Shown in pieces: positions 17,043 to 25,346 of a stretch of DNA of 64,000 nucleotides. The position numbers and the translations under genes were made by a program. Source of the DNA: Bradyrhizobium nanningense (lineage in GTDB: Bacteria > Pseudomonadota > Alphaproteobacteria > Rhizobiales > Xanthobacteraceae). The DNA is taken from the NCBI RefSeq assembly GCF_004114535.1, contig NZ_LBJC01000082.1, forward strand, positions 209,161-273,160, read 5' to 3'. The notes under the pieces are model-generated. The model searched no databases. It was not told where the DNA came from and was given only the letters and a program-made list of their open reading frames with translations. Position 1 is the stretch's first letter. Each line of letters begins with the position of its first letter.

Positions 17043-17645
17043 CTATCGCCGGCGGCGGAATGAGGATGGCGCCCTCTTGTAGGTCGCAGCAAAGGCGTCG
17101 TTGAAGCGGCGCACGCTGCCGAAGCCGGCCGCAAACGCGATCTCCGCCAACGTCATATCGGTCTTGTCGATCAGACGCTTGGCTTCCTGCACGCGCCGGG
17201 TTGCCGCGATCTCGCTCGGGCTCGCGCCGGCATGGCGCATGAACAGGCGCAGCAGATGACGCGGCCCGACGCCAAGGGCTTCCGCAAGCTCGGCCATCGA
17301 CGCCCGGTCCAGAAAGCCGTCATGGATCAGGCGCATGCCGCGCGCGACGGTGGTGGCCGTTCCCATCCAGGCGGGCGAGCCCGGCGCCGTTTCAGGGCGG
17401 CAACGCAAGCACGGGCGAAAGCCGGCCCGCTCGGCGGCAGCCGCGGTCGCATAGAAGGTGACGTTCTCCGAGCGCGCCGGGCGAACCGGACAGACCGGCC
17501 GGCAATAGATGCGCGTCGAGCGAACCCCGGAAAAGAACAGGCCGTCGAAAGCGCGGGCGCGCGCCAGACGTGCCCGATCGCAGGTCTCCCAGTCGAGATG
17601 CGGTGGCAGCATTTGCCGCTCGGCTGAATTCTTCGCCATCGCCAA
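17043..17645 (-). CDS. AdaA-like methylphosphotriester-sensing AraC-family activator
   Basis: A 200-residue protein with two domains. The N-terminal Ada metal-binding domain (about 15-90) carries the four zinc cysteines in STRIYCRPVCPVRPARS and GFRPCLRCRPETAPG. The first of these is the methyl-accepting Cys that reads methylphosphotriester DNA damage. The C-terminal AraC DNA-binding domain (about 105-200) shows GVGPRHLLRLFMRHAGASP and AFAAGFGSVRRFNDAF. It lacks the O6-methylguanine transferase domain of Ada and the AlkA glycosylase domain of longer fusions, so it resembles the B. subtilis AdaA form. No alkylation-repair partner is adjacent. It diverges from an EamA exporter gene, which it may regulate. 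Confidence 0.85.
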   Translation of the reverse strand: MAMAKNSAERQMLPPHLDWETCDRARLARARAFDGLFFSGVRSTRIYCRPVCPVRPARSENVTFYATAAAAERAGFRPCLRCRPETAPGSPAWMGTATTVARGMRLIHDGFLDRASMAELAEALGVGPRHLLRLFMRHAGASPSEIAATRRVQEAKRLIDKTDMTLAEIAFAAGFGSVRRFNDAFAATYKRAPSSFRRRR

Positions 17646-17766
17646 ATCATAGTTTCGATGCAGCGCACCGAGTAGCTGAAATCGGACATCATCGGGCGAT
17701 GAGGTCCGAATTCAGCCAGCCCGTACCGCAGCTCTGGATCATGGTGCCGATCCAGGAGCCAATCGC

Positions 17767-18726
17767 ATGAGCACACAGGCACAACACACGACGTCGGGGC
17801 AGACCAGTCTCGCCATCGAGATCGGGCTCCTGCTGCTGCTCTCGCTGATCTGGGGCAGCTCGTTCACGCTCATCAAGCTCGCTGTCGCAACAATCCCGCC
17901 GTTCACGATGGTCGCCGCTCGCGTGAGCATCGCCGCGACGCTTCTGATCCTGATTGCGAGCGCGCAGGGCCACGCCCTTCCGCGCGAGCAATCGGTCTGG
18001 GCCGCCTTCTTTGTGCAGGGGCTGCTGCAAAGCGCGCTGCCCTTTACCCTGATCAGCTGGGGTGAGATGCATATCGCGAGCGGGCTTGCCGGCGCGCTCA
18101 ATGCGACCCCGCCGATGTTCGTGCTGGCGATCGCTGTCATGACCGGGCGCGGACGGCAGGCGATCAGTGGGCGGAAGGTCGTCGGCGTTGCTCTCGGCTT
18201 TGCGGGCGTGGCCCTGACCATGGGCACCGATACGCTCTCCGGGATCGGCACGGCGGCGCCACTGGCCCAGATGGCGGTGCTCGGCGCGAGCTTCTGCTAC
18301 GCGCTTGCACCGATTTGGGGGCAGCGGTTTTCGGGCCTGCCCGCGATCGTCACGGCAGCAGGGGCGATGAGCTGCGCCGCGGTGCTGATGCTCCCGACCG
18401 CCGCGGCTCTCGAACAGCCGTGGAGGCTGGCACAGCCGCCCGTGCAAGCGATCGCAGCGGTGATCGCGCTCGGAATGATCTGCACAGCCTTGGCGATGGT
18501 GATCTATTTCCGGCTGATCCGCACGCTCGGCCCGCTTGGCACGACCAGCGGGAGCTATCTGCGCGCAGGCTTCGCCGTGGCGCTCGGCACCGCCATTCTC
18601 GGCGAGCATTTGACCTGGTCCAGCCTTGCCGGAATGGCGCTCATTCTCGCCGGGGTGGTGGCGGTCACGGTGCCCGCGCTCGCACCGACCACCAGGACGC
18701 CGGTCGGCGCGTCGCCCCGCAATTGA
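17767..18726 (+). CDS. EamA/DMT-family transporter
   Basis: A 319-residue protein with ten predicted membrane helices in two EamA repeats. The first begins IGLLLLLSLIWGSSFTLIK and the second is around LAQMAVLGASFCYALAPIWG. The WGSSF motif near the first helix is typical of RhaT/EamA exporters for metabolites or amino acids. The substrate cannot be predicted. The gap of 121 bases to the divergent adaA-like gene should hold both promoters. Downstream, radC begins 39 bases after the stop, so a shared transcript is possible. Confidence 0.88.
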   Translation: MSTQAQHTTSGQTSLAIEIGLLLLLSLIWGSSFTLIKLAVATIPPFTMVAARVSIAATLLILIASAQGHALPREQSVWAAFFVQGLLQSALPFTLISWGEMHIASGLAGALNATPPMFVLAIAVMTGRGRQAISGRKVVGVALGFAGVALTMGTDTLSGIGTAAPLAQMAVLGASFCYALAPIWGQRFSGLPAIVTAAGAMSCAAVLMLPTAAALEQPWRLAQPPVQAIAAVIALGMICTALAMVIYFRLIRTLGPLGTTSGSYLRAGFAVALGTAILGEHLTWSSLAGMALILAGVVAVTVPALAPTTRTPVGASPRN

Positions 18727-18765
18727 CGGTTGCAAAAGCGCTAGCCCCCGGCGATGCTGGCCCTG

Positions 18766-19479
18766 ATGCCCGCCAAGCCGGATCACGACAAGAGCAAGCC
18801 TGACGACGCGCCGCACTACCACGGCCATCGCGAACGGCTGCGCGAGCGCTTCTACAATGCCGGCGCGGATGCGCTCAGCGACTACGAGCTGTTGGAGATG
18901 GCGCTGTTTCCGGCGCTGCCGCGGCGCGACACCAAGCCGCTGGCGAAGGCGCTGATCAAGACCTTCGGCTCGTTCGCCGAGGTCGTGCATGCGCCGGTGG
19001 CGCGGCTGCGCGAGGTCGACGGCATCGGCGAATCCGCGATCAACCAGCTCAAGCTGATCGCCGCCGCCGCGAGCCGCGTGACCAGGGGCGAGGTCAACAG
19101 CCGCAATGCGCTGTCGTCCTGGAACGAGGTAATCGACTATTGCCGCTCCAGCATGGCGTTCGCCGACAAGGAGCAATTCCGCCTGCTGTTCCTGGACAAG
19201 CGCAACCAGCTGATTGCCGACGAGGTACAGCAGACCGGCACCGTCGACCACACCCCGGTCTATCCGCGCGAGGTGATCAAGCGCGCGCTGGAATTATCGG
19301 CGACCGCGCTGATCTTGGTGCACAACCACCCCTCGGGCGATCCGACGCCGTCGCAAGCCGACATCCAGATGACCAAGGCGATCATCGACATCGCAAAGCC
19401 GCTCGGAATTGCCGTGCATGACCACATCATCGTCGGTCGAAGCGGGCACGCGAGTTTGCGCGGGATGCGGTTGATCTAA
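18766..19479 (+). CDS. radC: RadC family JAB-domain protein
   Basis: A 237-residue protein. The N-terminal helix-hairpin-helix region has RERLRERFYNAGADALSDYE and VDGIGESAINQLKLIAA. The C-terminal JAB/MPN metalloprotease-like domain has LILVHNHPSGDPTPSQADIQ and DHIIVGRSGHASLRG, with a HxH...S...D metal site. Despite the name, RadC has no established DNA-repair function. JAB-domain nuclease or protease activity is only proposed for the family. An ATG at 18754 is also in frame, and neither start has a good ribosome site. I chose the one before PAKPDHDKSK. Confidence 0.92.
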   Translation: MPAKPDHDKSKPDDAPHYHGHRERLRERFYNAGADALSDYELLEMALFPALPRRDTKPLAKALIKTFGSFAEVVHAPVARLREVDGIGESAINQLKLIAAAASRVTRGEVNSRNALSSWNEVIDYCRSSMAFADKEQFRLLFLDKRNQLIADEVQQTGTVDHTPVYPREVIKRALELSATALILVHNHPSGDPTPSQADIQMTKAIIDIAKPLGIAVHDHIIVGRSGHASLRGMRLI

Positions 19480-19552
19480 GACGAAAACGTGCCCACGGCA
19501 TGCGGTGCGGCGAACCAGCCGTGCGGGTGCGTCAGGCCACGTAGCGCCGACC

Positions 19553-19861
19553 TCACTTGTCGACGGCAAATGCGAGCACGATGTGTTCGGGTGTCTGCTT
19601 GAAATCCTTGGCGATGGTGTCGCGAACGAGACCTGCGAGCTGGTTCAAGGGCTTGTCGTCATAGAGGCGCGGGAACTGGACCGTGACCGACACCAGCCGC
19701 CCATTGTGCCAATTGAAACCGACCTCCGGCTTGACGCCGATCGATTGCTCGAGGTCGGCGGCCACGGCCTTCGACTGCTTGAAACCTTCCGTCACCGTGC
19801 TGACGGCATCGCAGCCCGCGAGCGCGGTTGCGCAAAGGAGCAGCAGCATAAATCTGGACAT
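19553..19861 (-). CDS. Small lipoprotein of unknown function
   Basis: A 102-residue protein with a lipoprotein signal (MSRFMLLLLCATALAGC, lipobox LAGC). The mature part is about 85 residues, with a helix (STVTEGFKQSKAVAADLEQS) and then a beta-type segment (VGFNWHNGRLVSVTVQFPRL). I recognise no named family. It is likely anchored in the inner or outer membrane facing the periplasm. The ATG at 19861 is chosen because it places the lipobox correctly; the frame extends further without coding character. Confidence 0.7.
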   Translation of the reverse strand: MSRFMLLLLCATALAGCDAVSTVTEGFKQSKAVAADLEQSIGVKPEVGFNWHNGRLVSVTVQFPRLYDDKPLNQLAGLVRDTIAKDFKQTPEHIVLAFAVDK

Positions 19862-19984
19862 GAAGATTCCCCACCGGTGACGGTCCCGCGAGCATGATCG
19901 GCGACAAAGCCCGGGGTCGTCAACGGGCGGTTGCATTGACGATGCTCACCGACATCAGAGCATCAGGGCGAGCGTTGAGGCGGT

Positions 19985-20359
19985 TCACGGCTCGACCCAG
20001 CGCTGCACGGCTTCGGCGGTATCGGCGGGCGTGGTGTTGAAGCAGATCGCGGCATCCGGCGCGAGGCGGTGAACGAGGTTGATCACCTTCTCGAACAGCA
20101 CGAGACGCTCCTTCGGCTCGCGCAGGCCGGCGCCGATCACGATGCAGTCGAAGCGCTCGTCGCGCAGTGCCGCCGTGACACCGGCTTCCGCGGTGGCGTC
20201 GAGATCGATCAGGCAGCTCGTGACCTCGAAGCCGAGATCGCGCAGGCGCAGCAGCTGCGCCTCGATGTAGTCGCGCACGAGCTCCGGCGTGAGCTGCGGA
20301 AATGCGCTGTAGTCGGCATTGCCGGGTTCGATGCCGATGGCGAGGACGCGCTTGGCCAT
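19985..20359 (-). CDS. Conserved hypothetical cytoplasmic protein
   Basis: A 124-residue soluble protein with no signal peptide. It has alternating strands and helices: KRVLAIGIEPGNADYSAFPQ, VRDYIEAQLLRLRDLGFEVT, FDCIVIGAGLREPKERLVLF and VHRLAPDAAICFNTTP. This pattern suggests a small Rossmann-like or flavodoxin-like alpha/beta fold. I do not recognise a family. No cofactor motif is evident. The gene is isolated, with about 250 bases of non-coding sequence between it and the divergent muramidase gene, in which nothing was recognised. Confidence 0.6.
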   Translation of the reverse strand: MAKRVLAIGIEPGNADYSAFPQLTPELVRDYIEAQLLRLRDLGFEVTSCLIDLDATAEAGVTAALRDERFDCIVIGAGLREPKERLVLFEKVINLVHRLAPDAAICFNTTPADTAEAVQRWVEP

Positions 20360-20611
20360 GCAGGACTCCTTGCCGGACCGTCTCGCTTCGCTAACGGACG
20401 GAGGACGGTGCCGGTTCCGCCATAGGCGGTCGGGCCCCGCATTGCCGTTCCTGCCGCCGATTTCCTATCCGGGCTGTAAGCCATTTCACATGCAACCGAC
20501 CGGCGACCTGCCAGATTTGCGGGAGTTCACGCTGGCGTCACGCCCCGATCAGCCACCCCGTCTAGCTGGCTGGCGGAGATTCGATCGTTCATTCATTTGC
20601 GGGAGCGAAAA

Positions 20612-22006
20612 ATGATTTCATTCGAGAGTTTGAAAGCGGAATATGAGCGGAATTGGGCCGGTCTCGAGATCCGGCCCGGGCGCCTTGCTGAGGCGAATGC
20701 GGTTGCCCGCAAGGCCCTCAATGGCAAGGCGACCTATCAGCAGATCGAGCGGTTGACGGGCGTGCCCTGGCATTTCACCGCGCTCTGCCACTACCGCGAG
20801 GCCAATTTCGATTTCGACACCTATCTCGGCAACGGCGAGTCGCTGCATCGCGTGACCACCATCGTTCCGAAGGGGCGCGGCCCGTTTGCCACCTTCGTGG
20901 ACGGCGCCGTGGACGCGTTCAGGATCGAGAACTTCATCGGCGCCCGAGATTGGGGCATCGAGCGGATGCTGTTCAGGCTCGAGGCGTTCAACGGCTTCGG
21001 CTATCAGGCCAAGGGCGTCAAATCGCCCTATCTCTACGGCGGCTCGACATTATACGGCCCGCCCGAGGCACGCGGCGGAAAATTCGTCCGCGACCACGTG
21101 TTCGACTCCAACCAGGTCGATTCTCAGCTCGGCACGGCGGTGATCTTGCACGCGATGATGTCGCTGGATTCCTCGATCACACTCGACGGCGGCGCCCAAT
21201 TCGCCGGCCACATCGAGCCCGAGGACGAAGCGGCCTCGACCATCGTTCTCATGCAGCAGGCGCTCAACAGGCTCGGCGCCAATCCGCCGCTCGCCGAGGA
21301 CGGCATCAGCGGGCCGAAGACCAGAGCCGCCGTCTCGCAGTTTCAGCAACGGAACGGCCTGAGGGATACCGGGCTTCTCGATGCGGCCACGGTCGCCGCC
21401 ATCACCCGCGCGACGCAGCAGCCGGGCCCCGCCGGGCAGACCGCCGATCTGTCCGACGTCCTGACGCGGCTGGAGGACCTCGCTCAAGTGCTGCGACCGT
21501 CAGCCGGCGGCACGACGCTGCCGGCGACGATACCGGGCAACACGTTGCCCGCCGTCTCCAACGATCCGATCAGCCTGTTCGAACGGCTTTTCTCTCTCGT
21601 CAACAAGGCGACGCCGATGCCAGGACCGGTCACCGCGACCAACGCCGCCCCCGTCGATCAGTTGAAGCAGGTCGTTGACCTGCTCAGCACGCTGCTGAGC
21701 AAGGACGGCAAGCCCATGCTCGGCCAGGTCAACGGCGCGCTCGGCGAAACCATCGGCAAGCTGCTCGATGGCAAGAAGACCGCGCTCGGCATCGGCGGCT
21801 CGCTAATCACCGCGCTGCTCTCGTCGGTGACGGCGAGCCCCAATGCGGGAGGCCTTGCCGGACTGCTCGGCACCATCGTGTCGGCGGTGCCGGGCCTCGG
21901 CCAGTTCGCGATGCCGATCTCGCTGGCGCTTGCGGCGTGGGGCGTGCTCGGCAAGCTGGAGAAATGGGCGCAAGGCACCGCACCACCACCGAAGCTGACG
22001 ACTTGA
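20612..22006 (+). CDS. Phage-lysin-like muramidase with peptidoglycan-binding domain
   Basis: A 464-residue protein. The N-terminal half (about 1-190) resembles lysozyme-family proteins: FTALCHYREANFDFDTYLGN, with a Glu in HYRE that fits the catalytic acid, then GDWGIERMLFRLEAFNGFGY-like sequence and SPYLYGGSTLYGPPEARGGK. A PG_binding_1 repeat follows at about 215-275 (LMQQALNRLGANPPLAEDGI, RAAVSQFQQRNGLRDTGLLD). The C-terminal part is low-complexity and hydrophobic (GGLAGLLGTIVSAVPGLGQF, ISLALAAWGVLGKL) and may insert in membranes. There is no signal peptide, as in holin-dependent endolysins. GGGAG seven bases upstream fixes the start at 20612. No other phage genes are nearby. Confidence 0.75.
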   Translation: MISFESLKAEYERNWAGLEIRPGRLAEANAVARKALNGKATYQQIERLTGVPWHFTALCHYREANFDFDTYLGNGESLHRVTTIVPKGRGPFATFVDGAVDAFRIENFIGARDWGIERMLFRLEAFNGFGYQAKGVKSPYLYGGSTLYGPPEARGGKFVRDHVFDSNQVDSQLGTAVILHAMMSLDSSITLDGGAQFAGHIEPEDEAASTIVLMQQALNRLGANPPLAEDGISGPKTRAAVSQFQQRNGLRDTGLLDAATVAAITRATQQPGPAGQTADLSDVLTRLEDLAQVLRPSAGGTTLPATIPGNTLPAVSNDPISLFERLFSLVNKATPMPGPVTATNAAPVDQLKQVVDLLSTLLSKDGKPMLGQVNGALGETIGKLLDGKKTALGIGGSLITALLSSVTASPNAGGLAGLLGTIVSAVPGLGQFAMPISLALAAWGVLGKLEKWAQGTAPPPKLTT

Positions 22007-22024
22007 GACGCGATGAGATTGCGC

Positions 22025-22717
22025 CTACTGACGCAGCATGATCAGGGGATCGGCGGTGTCGGGGACGCGCCGCCATTGCGCGTTGTCGTCGGCCTCGAAC
22101 TGCCAGACCGCGCCTGATTTCGACATCAGGACGATCTGGCCGCGCTCGAGCCGCCATTGCGTCGGGTTGAACTGCGCGATGGTCGGGTCGCATTTCGGCT
22201 TGAGGAAGACCTGGAAATTGTCGGGACTCGCCTCGGTGTTGGTCAGCGTCAGCCCGCACACCGGCTGGCCGTTGCCGCGCACCATCGCCCAGTCGCCGAT
22301 CATCTGGTCCATCGACTTGGCCATCGAGCGGGCGGCGGCGAGATCTTGCAAGATGTAGACGCCCTCGCCCTGGCGCAGGCCTTCGAAGATGCCGGCTTCG
22401 ACCTCGGTGAAGTCGATCACCGCTTCACCGGTCGCGTCCTGCATGCGTACGATGTCGAGCCCCCTGACGCTCCAGGCCACGATGTCCTTGGTGAACGGCA
22501 GCGCGGTCTTGCAGGCCGGCTCCAGCTCCAGCTTGTAGCCCTGCCCCGCCGCATCACCCTTCATCGTGACGACGCAGGTCTTGCTGCGCTCGGTGGTCGA
22601 GAGCTCCCACTGTCCTAGCATCGACTTCTTCAGGCTCGTCGCATCCTGCGCATGCGCAGCGCCGATCGCGGCCAACGAGGCCGCGACGGCGAATGCAACG
22701 ACCCGAAGAACGGCCAT
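22025..22717 (-). CDS. AprI/Inh-family (metalloprotease-inhibitor-like) periplasmic protein, two domains
   Basis: A 230-residue exported protein with a signal peptide (VVAFAVAASLAAIGAAHA). Two copies of an AprI/Inh-like beta-barrel unit follow: MLGQWELSTTERSKTCVVTM with a second Cys in LEPACKTALPF, and MIGDWAMVRGNGQPVCGLTL with Cys in FLKPKCDPTIAQFNP. The Cys pair in each is the family disulfide. AprI/Inh proteins inhibit serralysin-type proteases, but whether this duplicated alphaproteobacterial form does so is unknown. Its start overlaps the stop of the hydroxyacid dehydrogenase by one base, making it the last gene of the ABC operon. That is an odd placement for an inhibitor. Confidence 0.8.
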   Translation of the reverse strand: MAVLRVVAFAVAASLAAIGAAHAQDATSLKKSMLGQWELSTTERSKTCVVTMKGDAAGQGYKLELEPACKTALPFTKDIVAWSVRGLDIVRMQDATGEAVIDFTEVEAGIFEGLRQGEGVYILQDLAAARSMAKSMDQMIGDWAMVRGNGQPVCGLTLTNTEASPDNFQVFLKPKCDPTIAQFNPTQWRLERGQIVLMSKSGAVWQFEADDNAQWRRVPDTADPLIMLRQ

Positions 22718-23706
22718 CAGCGCCCCCTGAACGGCGTTTCGGCCACCGGCGTCAGCGGCGCCTTGCCGGCGAACCAGGATTTGAGGTTGTCGACGACGAG
22801 CTGGTCCATCGCGTTGCGCGTCACCACCGAGGCCGAGCCGATATGCGGCAGCAGCACGACGTTCTGCATCGCCTTGAGCTCGTCCGGAACGTTCGGCTCG
22901 GCCGCGAACACGTCGAGGCCGGCGGCGAGGATGGTGCCCGATTTCAACGCCTGAACCAGCGCCGGTTCATCGACCACGGAGCCGCGCGCGACGTTGATCA
23001 GCACGCCGCGCGGGCCGAGGGCCTTGAAAACCTCGGCATTGATCATCTTGTTGGTGCTGGCGCCGCCGGGCACGATCACCATCAGCGTGTCCACCGCCTT
23101 CGCCATCTCGATCAGGTCGGGATAGTGCTTGTAGGAGACATCCTTGGACGGGTTGCGCGAGTGATAGACCACCGGCACCAGCGAGGCATCGAGCCGGCGC
23201 GCGATGGCCTGGCCAATCCGGCCCATGCCGACGATGCCGACCTTGCGGTCGCGCAGAGAGCCGACGCTGAGCGGATAGTTCTGCGTCTGCCAGAGGCCGG
23301 AGCGCACGTAGCGGTCGGCCTTGATGAATTCGCGCAGCGTGGAGATGAGCAGCCCCATCGCGACGTCGGCGACCTCCTCGGTCAGCACGTCGGGCGTGTT
23401 GGTGACGATGATGTTGTGCTCGGCCGCGTATTTGGCGTCGATGTGGTCATAGCCGACGCCGAAGCTCGCCACCATCTCGATCTTGGGCAGTTGCGACAGC
23501 GAATCCCTGTCGGCTCGGACGGTGTGATAGGTCACGGCGACGCCGCGAATCTTCTCGCGGATCGCCGGCGTCAGCCGCTCGAGGTCGCCGCGCGTCTCGG
23601 CCTTGTGCACGACGAAATGATCGGAAAACCCGTTCTCGAGGATCGGCCGCACCGGCCCATAGATCAGAAGGTCGATCTTTTCGGACGAAATCGAACCGGC
23701 AGCCAT
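22717..23706 (-). CDS. D-2-hydroxyacid dehydrogenase (glyoxylate/hydroxypyruvate reductase type)
   Basis: A 329-residue NAD(P)-dependent enzyme reducing a 2-oxoacid or oxidising a D-2-hydroxyacid. The nucleotide-binding motif is VGIVGMGRIGQAIARRL, and the active-site residues are Arg in LINVARGSVVDEPALV, Glu in LDVFAAEPNVP and His in VVLLPHIGSAS. The closest functional class by motif pattern is GhrB/hydroxypyruvate reductase. It overlaps both neighbours by one base (TGATG), so it is translated as part of the ABC-transporter operon. This suggests that the imported compound or a product of it is a hydroxy- or oxoacid. Confidence 0.9.
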   Translation of the reverse strand: MAAGSISSEKIDLLIYGPVRPILENGFSDHFVVHKAETRGDLERLTPAIREKIRGVAVTYHTVRADRDSLSQLPKIEMVASFGVGYDHIDAKYAAEHNIIVTNTPDVLTEEVADVAMGLLISTLREFIKADRYVRSGLWQTQNYPLSVGSLRDRKVGIVGMGRIGQAIARRLDASLVPVVYHSRNPSKDVSYKHYPDLIEMAKAVDTLMVIVPGGASTNKMINAEVFKALGPRGVLINVARGSVVDEPALVQALKSGTILAAGLDVFAAEPNVPDELKAMQNVVLLPHIGSASVVTRNAMDQLVVDNLKSWFAGKAPLTPVAETPFRGR

Positions 23707-24524
23707 CAGTTTTCCTTTCCAAGCGCGCTTTCATGCCAGCGCCGTAAAACGAGGTGCGAAACTAGCGCCAGCACCCCATAGATGACAATCCCGGCCAGCG
23801 ACAACAAAAGCAGCGCTGCGAACATGCGGGGTATGTTCAATCGATAGCCCGACTCGGCGATCCGGTAGGCCAGCCCGGAGCCGGCGCCCGCCGTTCCCGC
23901 CGCGATCTCGGCGACGACCGCGCCGATCAGAGACAGGCCGCCTGCGATGCGCAAACCGCCGAGAATGTAGGGCAGTGCGGCGGGCAGCTTGAGAAAGCGC
24001 AGGGTCTGCGGCTTTGATGCGCCATAGAGCTGGAACAGGCCGGCGAGGTTGCGATCGACCGAATTGAGCCCGAGCGTGGTGTTGGACAGCACCGGAAAAA
24101 AGGCGACGATGAAGGCACAGACCACGACCGCGGTCTGCTGTTCCAGGTAGATCAGCAAGAGGGGCGCAATCGCGATCACAGGGGTGACCTGGAGCACGAT
24201 CGCATAGGGAAATAGCGAGTATTCCACCCATTTCGACTGGTTGAACAACAGCGCCAGCGCGATGCCGCCGATGCTGGCCGCGACAAAACCTTCGAGCGTG
24301 GTTGCAAGCGTGGTCTCGAGCGATTGCGACAGCACCGCCCAGTCCTTGATCAGCGTCAGGATGATGATCGAGGGGGCCGGCAGCACGTAAGGCGGGATCC
24401 CCTTGAGGCGGACCACCAGTTCCCAGGCGATGAGGCCAGCCGCGAACACGATGACGGGAAGCACCAAGCGCATCGCGCGTTGTGCAGCTCGTGGTTTTGC
24501 GATGACGGGAACTTGCGCGTTCAT
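23706..24524 (-). CDS. NitT/TauT-type ABC transporter permease
   Basis: A 272-residue inner-membrane permease with about six helices. The EAA-like coupling loop is FQLYGASKPQTLRFLKLPAA, followed by LPYILGGLRIAGGLSLIGAV. The pattern VTPVIAIAPLLLIYLEQQTA is typical of SsuC/TauC/ThiX-like permeases. The start at 24524 overlaps the ATPase stop as ATGA, and the end overlaps the dehydrogenase start. Substrate specificity must come from the binding protein two genes upstream. Confidence 0.92.
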   Translation of the reverse strand: MNAQVPVIAKPRAAQRAMRLVLPVIVFAAGLIAWELVVRLKGIPPYVLPAPSIIILTLIKDWAVLSQSLETTLATTLEGFVAASIGGIALALLFNQSKWVEYSLFPYAIVLQVTPVIAIAPLLLIYLEQQTAVVVCAFIVAFFPVLSNTTLGLNSVDRNLAGLFQLYGASKPQTLRFLKLPAALPYILGGLRIAGGLSLIGAVVAEIAAGTAGAGSGLAYRIAESGYRLNIPRMFAALLLLSLAGIVIYGVLALVSHLVLRRWHESALGKEN

Positions 24525-25336
24525 AGCGTCAACTGCCCCGCATAGGACGGCGCCAGCGCGGCCGACACTTTCCGGCAATAATCCGAATAAGCCGCCGAGG
24601 TGCGAAACCCCTCGCCGCGCGGCTCGACCGTCTCGATGCGGATGTCGGCCCGGATACGGCCCGGCCGCGCCGTCATCACCACCACGCGCTGCGACAGATA
24701 GACGGATTCGAACACCGAATGCGTGACGAAGATGACGGTCTTGCCGAGAGCTCGCCACAGCGCGAGCAGATCGTTGTTGAGGCGGAAGCGCGTGATCTCG
24801 TCGAGCGCGGCGAACGGCTCGTCCATCAAAAGGATATCCGGATCGGTGACGAGCGCGCGCGCCAGCGACACCCGCATCTTCATGCCGCCGGAGAGCTCGC
24901 GCGGAAAGCTATCTGCGAAATCGGCGAGCCCGACGCTGGCCAAGGCGGCGTCGGCACGCGCGCGCCCCTCGGCCTTAGGCACGCCGCCGAGCTTGAGCGG
25001 CAGCCGCACGTTCTCACGGACGCTGGCCCAGGGCATCAGGGTCGGCTCCTGAAACACGAAACCGATGCCGTGACCCGGCTGCACCTCGCCCTCGTGGCGC
25101 GCCACCCGCACGATCCCGGAGGACGGCGCGCTGAGCTCCGCGATCAGCCGCAGCACCGTCGACTTTCCGCAACCGGACGGGCCCAGTAGCGAGATGAATT
25201 CGCCCTTGCGCACCGCGAGGTCGAACGGGCCTAGCGCCATGATTCCGTTGCCATAGGTCTTCGTCACGCCGCGCAGGCTGACGGCGAGATGCGTCAGGCC
25301 GGTCTCGACGGCGGAGGAGGTTCTGTCGGCTGACAT
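24521..25336 (-). CDS. NitT/TauT-type ABC transporter ATP-binding protein
   Basis: A 271-residue ATPase with Walker A GPSGCGKST, Q-loop FVFQEPTLMPWASV, signature LSGGMKMRVSLARAL, Walker B ILLMDEPFAALDE and switch FVTHSVFESVYL. The signature variant SGGMKMR and the phrase EPTLMPWASV are common in TauB/SsuB/ThiZ-like proteins. It is the second gene of the operon, 10 bases after the binding protein, and shares a 4-base ATGA overlap with the permease. Confidence 0.93.
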   Translation of the reverse strand: MSADRTSSAVETGLTHLAVSLRGVTKTYGNGIMALGPFDLAVRKGEFISLLGPSGCGKSTVLRLIAELSAPSSGIVRVARHEGEVQPGHGIGFVFQEPTLMPWASVRENVRLPLKLGGVPKAEGRARADAALASVGLADFADSFPRELSGGMKMRVSLARALVTDPDILLMDEPFAALDEITRFRLNNDLLALWRALGKTVIFVTHSVFESVYLSQRVVVMTARPGRIRADIRIETVEPRGEGFRTSAAYSDYCRKVSAALAPSYAGQLTL

Positions 25337-25346
25337 CGACCTTGCG

